Below, piece by piece: positions 59,301 through 64,000 of a DNA stretch of 64,000 nucleotides (position 1 is the stretch's first letter; every line of letters starts with the position of its first letter). A program made the translations under genes and the position numbers. Source of the stretch: Gavia stellata (taxonomy: Eukaryota > Chordata > Aves > Gaviiformes > Gaviidae); NCBI RefSeq assembly GCF_030936135.1, contig NW_026777096.1, forward strand, positions 1-64,000. Reading direction: 5' to 3'. Under the pieces are notes generated by a model that saw only the letters and a list, made by a program, of their open reading frames with translations, did no database searches and was not told where the DNA came from.

Positions 59301-62300
59301 GTCCGTCCCGAAGTTGTCCTGGGGGGGGACGGCGGGATGTGAGGACGGGGAAGGGGACGGCCCCTGCGTCCACGGGGACCCCCAGTCACCCCAGGGTCAG
59401 TGGAGGGTGGCGGTGGGGCGCGGGACCCCCATCCTGGGTCCCCGGGGTGGGTGGCAGTGGGGCGCGGGACCCCCATCCTCCTGGGCCCCCGCCGCCGGCC
59501 GGCACCTGGGAGACGAGGCGCTGGTTCTCGCTCAGCCAGGTCTCCCGCATGGCCGCCTTGCGATCGAACCGCGCCGCCAACTGCTCCAGCTTCTCCTGCC
59601 GGATCAGCTCCGTGCGCAGCGCCAGCTCCCGCTCGTGCTCCGCCTTCTCCAGACGCTCCCAGGCCTGGCGGGACGACTCGGCGTCAGCACCCCGCCCCGG
59701 CACGTCCCCGTCCCCCGTCCCTGTCCCTGTCCCATCCCCGTGCCTGTCCCCGTCCCGTCCCCGTCCCCATCCCCATCCCCATCCCCGTCCCGTCCCCGTC
59801 CCCTGTCCCCGTCCCTGTCCCCATCCCCATCCCTGTCCCCATCCTGGTCCCCATCCATGTCCCCGTCCCCGTCCCCGTCCCATCCCCATCCCCATCCCGG
59901 TCCCCATCCCATCCCATCCCCATCCCTGTCCCCGTCCCGTCCCTGTCCCCATCCCTGTCCCCATCCTGTCCCTGTCCCCATCCCTGTCCCTGTCCCTGTC
60001 CCCATCCCGTCCCCCGTCCCTGTCCACCCCTGTCCCCATCCCTGTCCCCGGCACATCCCTGTCCCTGACCCATCCCGGTCCCTGTCCCTGTCCCTGTCCC
60101 CCGTCCCCATCCCCATCCCCATCCCTGTCCCCATCCCGTCCCCGTCCCTGTCCCCTGTCCCTGTCCCGTGTCCCCGTCCCCGTCCCTGTCCCCATCCCTG
60201 TCCCTGTCCCTGTCCTGTCCCCCGTCCCCATCCCATCCCCGTCCCCGTCCCTGTCCCCGTCCCCATCCCTGTCCCTGTACTGTCCCCCGTCCCCATCCCT
60301 GTCCCCGTCCCGTCCCTGTCTCCGTCCCCATCCCATCCCCGTCCCCGTCCCTGTCCCCGTCCCCATCCCTCTCCCTGTCCTGTCCCCCCGTCCCCATCCC
60401 TGTCCCCCGTCCCGCCCCGTCCCACCTTGTTGATGTCGGAGATGAGCTTCCCCTCCCCGCGGCACGTAGACCTTCTGGTTGTTGGCCCGCATCCGGCTCT
60501 GGACGGTGAAGAGCAGCACCTCCAGGTTGCCCTTCTCCATGAACCTGGGGGAGACGCCCCGCTGAGCCCCCCCGGGGCCCCCCAGTCCTGCCGGGCTGCG
60601 GGCGGGGGCCGTGGGGGCGGGGGGGGCTCACTTGGGGGGCTTCTCGACGGTGCGGTAGGTGTTGAAGGCCTGGAGCTGGTTCTGCACGCCGGGCAGGGCG
60701 TTGGCCAGCTGCCGGTCGTTGAGGATGAGGATGGTCTGCTCGATCCAGCCCAGCAGCTCGCCCGCCAGCTCCTCGTACTTCCCCACCAGCTCCTCCGCCT
60801 CCCCGCGCCGCGTCCAGCACCTGCGGCAACGGCCGGCCGTCCGTCTGTCCGTCCGTCTGTCCGGCTGTCAGCCGTCCCCCCGCCCCGGCTCATCCCGCCG
60901 GCCATCTGCCCACCACCTGCCCGCGCTCCCTCCCGCCGGCTGTCCGGCCCTCCGCTCTCCTGCGGCCGGCTGTCTGTCCGTCCGCGCGGGCACCCTGCCG
61001 GCTGTCTGTCCATCTCCCCTCTCTCTACGTCTGTCTGTCCATCCACACGGGCACCCCGCCGGCTGTCTGTCCACCTCCCCTCTCTCTCCGTCCGTCTGTC
61101 CATCCACGCAGGCACCCCGCCGGCTGTCTGTCCACCTCCCTTCTCTCTACGTCTGTCGGTCCATCCACACGGACACCCATTTGCCTGTCTGTCCATCTCC
61201 CCTCTCTCTCCGTCCGTCTGTCCATCCACGCAGGCACCCCGCCAGCTGTCTGTCCACCTCCCTTCTCTCTACGTCTGTCTGTCCCATCCACATGGACACC
61301 CATTTGCCTGTCTGTCCATCTCCTCTCTCTCTACGTCTGTGTGTCCGTCCACACGGGCACCCCGCCGGCTGTCTGTCCACCTCTCCTCTCTCTACGTCTG
61401 TCTGTCCATCCACGCAGGCACCCCTTCGGCTGTCTGTCCACCTCCCCTCTCTCTCCGTCTGTCTGTCCATCCACGCGGGCACTCCTTCGTTTGTCTGTCC
61501 ATCTCCCCTCTGTATCTGTCTGTCTGTCCATCCATGCAAGCACCCCTTCGGCTGTCTGTCCACCTACTCTCTCTCCATCTGTCTGTCCATCCATCTCCCC
61601 TCTCTTTCCGTCTCTCCATCCACATGGACACCCATTGTCTGTCTGTCCACCTCCCCTCTCTCTCCATCTGTCTGTCCATCCATCTCCCCTCTCTTTCCGT
61701 CTGTCCATCCACATGGACAACCCATTTGTCTGTCTGTCCACCTCCCCTCTCTCTCCATCTGTCTGTCCATCCATCTCCCCTCTCTTTCCGTCTGTCCATC
61801 CACATGGACACCCATTTGTCTGTCTGTCCACCTCCCCTCTCTCTCCATCTGTCTGTCCATCCATCTCCCCTCTCTTTCCGTCTGTCCATCCACATGGACA
61901 CCCATTTGTCTGTCTGTCCACCTCCCCTCTCTCTCCATCTGTCTGTCCATCCATCTCCCCTCTCTTTCCGTCTGTCCATCCACATGGACACCCATTTGTC
62001 TGTCTGTCCACCTCCCCTCTCTCTCTCCATCTGTCTGTCCACCTCTCCCTCTCTGCGTTTGTCTGTCCATCCACATGGGCACCCCTTTGGCTGTCTGTCC
62101 ACCTCCCCTCTCTGTCTGTCTGTCCACCTCCCCCTCTCTCTGTCTGTCTGTCCATCCATGCAGGCACCCCTTCGGCTGTCTGTCCACCTCCCCTCTCTGT
62201 CTGTCCACCTCCCCCTCTCTCTGTCTGTCTGTCCATCCACCTCCCCTCTCTTTCCGTCTGTCCATCCACATGGACACCCGTTTGTCTGTCTGTCCACCTC

Positions 62301-62827
62301 CCCCTCTCTCCCTCCGTCTGTCTGTCCCTCCGCCCGGGCCCTCATTCTTCTTCCTTCCTCCATCCATCCGCCCCCCGTTCACCTCCCTGCCCCATCTCGC
62401 CCTCCCTCCCTCCGTCCGTCCGTCCGTCCGTCCGTCTGCCCCCTCTGCCCCGTCACCTTCCCGATGCGCTTCCCCTCCACCGCCAGCGCCTTCATCTTGG
62501 AGAAGTAGTGGTAGAACGTGGCCACGTAAGTGATGATGGACTTCTCATCCGGCTGGTCCACGTTGACGTCTGCGGGGAGCGGAGCGGCGGGGGTGAGTGC
62601 AGCCGCCCCCCCGGCCCCCCCCGAGCCCCCCCGGCCCCCCCCGAGCCCCCCGAGCCCCCCCGGCCCCCCCGGCCCCCCCCGAGCCCCCCGAGCCCCCCGG
62701 CCCCTCCTCACCCTCGGGGTCCAGCAGCTTGGTGAGCCCCAGCTCGCGCTCGGCCAGGTTGAAGGCGCTTTGCAGGTTGTAGTGCGCGTTGCAGCGCCGC
62801 AGCGCGTCCATGTCCACCAGGTCCGGC
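41847..62827 (-). CDS. SPTBN2: SPTBN2, beta-III spectrin (CH2 half to C-terminus)
   Basis: About 30 exons, 5' to 3': 62712-62827, 62457-62569, 60631-60820, 60426-60544, 59506-59664, 59016-59318, 58776-58929, 57765-58635, 57536-57673, 55977-56733, 55671-55873, 55503-55593, 54721-54867, 54378-54644, 53189-53414, 52431-52520, 52070-52324, 51868-51998, 50613-50817, 50154-50528, 49360-49604, 49125-49263, 47948-48032, 47637-47833, 46379-46530, 45875-45950, 45549-45757, 44196-44369, 43339-43381 and 41847-42073. The protein runs from the second half of CH2 through 17 spectrin repeats to a PH domain and the tail [13 protein letters not shown], which is that of SPTBN2. It forms tetramers with alpha-spectrin under membranes and is important in Purkinje cells. 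One-base shifts occur at 60455-60458, 60801-60804 and near 41940. The CH1 and early CH2 exons are missing at the 200-N gap. Confidence 0.96.
42085..43255. repeat. 'gtgcgagggc' 10-bp minisatellite in SPTBN2 intron
   Basis: More than 100 copies of a 10-base unit (gtg(c/t)gagggc) with point variants. Some lie in longer repeated blocks: 'gcatgcgaacgtgtcagcaggcgtgcaaggg' recurs near 42258, 42378 and 42618. Confidence 0.9.
43390..44190. repeat. 'cagccccatggcccc' repeats in SPTBN2 intron
   Basis: Units of 10-12 bases, 'cagccccacggc' and 'cagcccccctg'. The right half has longer blocks ('gcaggcccccagccctacggcccccctgccccatgg') repeated three times. It separates the two PH exons. Confidence 0.85.
44385..45400. 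repeat. 'ggctctgtatgggggggacggagctgggggggg' minisatellite
   Basis: About 25 units of 25-40 bases. One version carries 'cacagcttcattgggggg' and recurs three times about 170 bases apart (44884, 45067 and 45220). Confidence 0.9.
45549..48032 (-). CDS. SPTBN2: SPTBN2 exons: last repeat (tetramer site) and variable linker
   Basis: Exons 47948-48032 ([20 protein letters not shown]) and 47637-47833 ([20 protein letters not shown]) form the partial repeat that pairs with alpha-spectrin. Exons 46379-46530 ([18 protein letters not shown] then proline-rich), 45875-45950 and 45549-45757 (ending [20 protein letters not shown]) are the linker and the start of the PH domain. The linker is less conserved, as expected. 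Confidence 0.9.
46540..47615. repeat. 55-bp minisatellite, 'gcaccgagcgcgccggggctcagccggca'
   Basis: About 18-20 units of 55 bases, with some shorter 34-base forms lacking the 'gcgcc(t/c)gcaccgagc' half. It sits between SPTBN2 exons 47637-47833 and 46379-46530. Confidence 0.9.
48055..49112. repeat. 'ggggacacggggatggggacagggata' minisatellite
   Basis: Units of 6-12 bases in blocks of 60-120 bases that recur. 'gggacatggggacaggcacatcaggacagggctgg'-type blocks appear twice (48645 and 48715). It fills the SPTBN2 intron. Confidence 0.9.
49125..55873 (-). CDS. SPTBN2: SPTBN2 exons: distal spectrin repeats
   Basis: Thirteen exons. Landmarks in order: [156 protein letters not shown] and [20 protein letters not shown]. 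All agree with human SPTBN2. No in-frame stop codons between the GT/AG borders. Each exon is flanked by a different tandem repeat. Confidence 0.95.
49640..50110. repeat. 'gctgcaccgtgccatgc' repeat in SPTBN2 intron
   Basis: An imperfect array of 10-15 base units (gctgcaccgtgcc, cacgctgtgcc). Unlike its neighbours it has no long G or C runs. Confidence 0.8.
50885..51785. repeat. 51-bp minisatellite, 'cacggtcctcgtgggacgatgg'
   Basis: About 17-18 units of 48-52 bases, 'acggtcctcgtgggacgatgg' plus 'acgtggggctggg', ending in either 'aggtggcgggagggg' or 'cgctggcgggggggg'. The two endings alternate irregularly. Confidence 0.9.
52530..53160. repeat. 'ggggtcagggatgccggggatcagggacac' minisatellite
   Basis: About 35 units of 17-18 bases (gggtcaggga(t/c)(g/a)(g/c)c) in SPTBN2 intron. 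Confidence 0.9.
53450..54370. repeat. 'ccccacagaccccatccctgtgccccc' minisatellite
   Basis: Units of 14-16 bases in blocks of about 120-170 bases repeated several times. It fills the intron between exons 54378-54644 and 53189-53414. Confidence 0.85.
54900..55490. repeat. (CCCATCC)n array in SPTBN2 intron
   Basis: Pentamer and hexamer 'catcc', 'catccc' repeats, similar in word type to 40420-41645 but in another intron. Confidence 0.9.
55977..58929 (-). CDS. SPTBN2: SPTBN2 exons: central spectrin repeats, large exons
   Basis: The two longest exons are 57765-58635 (871 bases; [46 protein letters not shown]) and 55977-56733 (757 bases; [60 protein letters not shown]). Both frames are clean throughout. 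The small exons 58776-58929 and 57536-57673 complete the triple-helix repeats. Confidence 0.95.
56795..57515. repeat. 'ctgcctggagcatccctgc' minisatellite
   Basis: About 35 units of 18-22 bases ('tgcctggagc(a/t)(t/g)ccctgcc') between exons 57536-57673 and 55977-56733. Confidence 0.9.
59016..60820 (-). CDS. SPTBN2: SPTBN2 exons: spectrin repeats 1-2
   Basis: These exons give [20 protein letters not shown], then [78 protein letters not shown], and [20 protein letters not shown]. They match human SPTBN2 almost residue for residue. In two places a C run of four (60455-60458 and 60801-60804) breaks the frame, and removing one C restores the family sequence ([15 protein letters not shown] and AAREAEEL). 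Confidence 0.93.
59690..60420. repeat. (CCCGTCCCTGTCC)n array in SPTBN2 intron
   Basis: Hexamer 'ccccgt', 'ccctgt' and 'cccatc' mixtures in longer blocks. It carries no exon. Confidence 0.9.
60840..62445. repeat. 'ctgtctgtccacctcccctctctctcc' minisatellite, 1.6 kb
   Basis: Pyrimidine-rich repeat with a basic word, 'tctgtccatcca'. From about 61560 to 62010 a block of about 118-120 bases ('catggacacccatttgtctgtctgtccacctcc' type) repeats four times almost perfectly. From 61000 to 61560 a related block of about 60-120 bases repeats with more change. It lies between SPTBN2 exons 62457-62569 and 60631-60820. Confidence 0.9.
62457..62827 (-). CDS. SPTBN2: SPTBN2 exons: second half of CH2 actin-binding domain
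   Basis: Exon 62712-62827 gives [20 protein letters not shown], then [20 protein letters not shown]. Exon 62457-62569 gives [20 protein letters not shown], then [18 protein letters not shown]. This is the classic spectrin CH2 core. The preceding exon (LLLWCQMKT...NFTTSW type) is not in the 289 bases before the gap. Confidence 0.95.
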
Positions 62828-62849
62828 CTGGGCAGCGGGAGGGAGAGCC

Positions 62850-63116
62850 TCAGCCCCACGGCCCCTGCCCCACAGCCTGACCCACAGCCTGCCCCCACAG
62901 CCCCATCCCGCACCACACATGCCGCGCCCCACGGCGCATGTCCCACGTCCCGCATCCCACGCAGACGTCACCGTGCGCCCAATGTCCCCTGCCCCACGCC
63001 GCCACCGCTGTGCCCCACATCCCCTGCCCTGTGCCCCACGTCCCCTGCCCCACGCCGCCACCGCTGTGCCCCACATCCCCTGCCCTGTGCCCCACGTCCC
63101 CTGCCCCACGCCGCCA
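62850..63116. repeat. 'ccccacgccgccaccgctgtgccccac' array running into the gap
   Basis: The unit 'cacgccgccaccgctgtgccccacatcccctgccctgtgc' (about 60 bases) repeats up to the first N, which probably explains why assembly stopped here. Confidence 0.8.
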
Positions 63117-63316
63117 NNNNNNNNNNNNNNNNNNNNNNNNNNNNNNNNNNNNNNNNNNNNNNNNNNNNNNNNNNNNNNNNNNNNNNNNNNNNNNNNNNNN
63201 NNNNNNNNNNNNNNNNNNNNNNNNNNNNNNNNNNNNNNNNNNNNNNNNNNNNNNNNNNNNNNNNNNNNNNNNNNNNNNNNNNNNNNNNNNNNNNNNNNNN
63301 NNNNNNNNNNNNNNNN
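63117..63316. other. assembly gap, 200 N
   Basis: Exactly 200 N, a usual placeholder length, so its true size is probably unknown. Confidence 0.95.
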
Positions 63317-63339
63317 TGGTCACCCTGGGTGCACCCCTG

Positions 63340-63735
63340 GGTCCCTGGGGTCACTAGTGTGACTGGGGGTTACTGTGGGGTGACTGGGAGGTGACTGGTG
63401 TGACTGGGAGATGACTGGGGGTGACTGAACGTGGCTGGAGGTGACTGGGAGGTGGCTGGAGGGTCACTGGGTGTTACTGGGAGGTGACTGGGGGTTTCTG
63501 GGAGGTAAGTGGTGTGACTGGGGGTGACTGGGAGTGATTGGGAGATGACTGGAGGTGACTGGGAGGTAACCGGTGTGACTGGGGTTGACTGGAGGTGACT
63601 GGGAGGTAACTGGTGTGACTGGGAGATGATGTGGACGTGACTGGGATTGACTGGAGGATCACTGGGCGTTACTGGGAGGTAACTGGAGGTGACTTAGGAG
63701 GTAACTGGGGGTTACTGGGAGGTAACTGGTGTGAC
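63340..63735. repeat. 'gtgactgggaggtgactgg' minisatellite
   Basis: Units of 10-12 bases ((g/t)(t)gactgggag) with a loose longer period. It precedes the RELA-like exon and would be its upstream intron. Confidence 0.85.
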
Positions 63736-63743
63736 TGGTGCAG

Positions 63744-63824
63744 GGGACCTGCAGGTGCATCGAGGAGAAGCGCAAGCGCACCCGCGAGACCTTCGCTCCT
63801 TCGTCCAGCGCAGCCCCCTGCCCG
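63744..63824 (+). CDS. RELA: RELA (NF-kB p65)-like exon with nuclear localisation signal
   Basis: The plus-strand exon has an acceptor at ctggtgcag (or 11 bases further on at acctgcag) and donor g|gtgcgg. It reads [13 protein letters not shown], then, one base out of frame, SFVQRSPLPG. Human p65 has [20 protein letters not shown] then PFSG, so spacing and most residues agree, including the KRKR nuclear localisation signal at the end of the Rel homology domain. The frame changes by one base just after ETF, as in many other exons here. RELA is an 11q13 neighbour of EHBP1L1 in human, which supports the call. Only this exon is in the window; the rest would lie to both sides (gap and right edge). 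A Rel paralogue is the alternative. Confidence 0.7.
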
Positions 63825-64000
63825 GTGCGGGCTGGGGGGGACTGGGGGGGCCGGGGGGGATTGGGGGGGCCCCAGGGGGTCCCGGGGGGGTACTGGGGGG
63901 CCCTGGGGGTTATTGGGGTCCTTGAGAGGGTCCCTGGGGGGCTAATGGGGGCCCTGGGGGGGGTCTAGGGCAGTATTGGGTGTTCTTGGGGGGTAATGGG
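63825..64000 (+). other. intron after the RELA-like exon
   Basis: G-rich sequence, 'ggggggccctgggg', with no exon visible before the window ends. Confidence 0.5.

Noticed and set aside
60840-62445. Serine-rich mucin-like frame on the plus strand
   Set aside because: It is produced by the pyrimidine repeat in an SPTBN2 intron, with no signal peptide or exon borders.
1-64000. Retroviral, LINE or SINE insertions, tRNA or rRNA genes
   Set aside because: I looked for reverse transcriptase motifs, poly(A) tails with target duplications and cloverleaf boxes and found none.

Overview
The window looks like vertebrate genomic DNA, most likely from a bird microchromosome. It is extremely GC-rich and has small multi-exon genes with consensus splice sites. 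Almost every intron and spacer is filled with its own short tandem repeat. The genes belong to the conserved group found on human 11q13. I see no bacterial, viral or retroelement genes, no tRNA or rRNA, and no CRISPR array.

Layout from left to right: the 5' part of EHBP1L1 (minus strand, running off the left edge); ZNRD2 (SSSCA1; minus); an RBM4 gene, copy 1 (minus); a HARBI1-like domesticated transposase gene (plus); CCDC87 (minus), head-to-head with CCS (plus); RBM14 (plus); a second RBM4 gene, copy 2, in the RBM4B position (minus); SPTBN2 (beta-III spectrin, minus), covering the second half of CH2 to the C-terminus in about 30 exons; a 200-N assembly gap; and one plus-strand exon that looks like the nuclear-localisation exon of RELA. 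The CCDC87-CCS-RBM14-RBM4-SPTBN2 order is that of mammals. EHBP1L1-ZNRD2 and RELA lie about 1 Mb away from SPTBN2 in human, from memory.

Functional groups: RBM4 (two copies) and RBM14 are splicing and transcription RNA-binding proteins, and all three have a CCGCCATTTTG (YY1-type) element near the 5' end. CCS loads copper into SOD1. EHBP1L1 and SPTBN2 are membrane and cytoskeleton adaptors.

The most interesting signals are these. (1) The coding exons of the two RBM4 copies are almost identical while their introns and UTRs are unrelated, which suggests gene conversion. (2) The HARBI1-like protein has all three catalytic DDE positions replaced. (3) A satellite of about 4.25 kb, made of 53-bp units of two types, sits in intron 1 of RBM4 copy 2. 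(4) Nearly every SPTBN2 intron carries a private minisatellite. (5) RELA appears directly beyond a 200-N gap, with the SPTBN2 CH1 exons missing.

Single-base shifts occur in conserved exons of most genes, mainly inside G or C runs. I read these as assembly errors, not gene death. All exon borders were set by eye from GT/AG sites and remembered protein families, so a few bases of error are possible.
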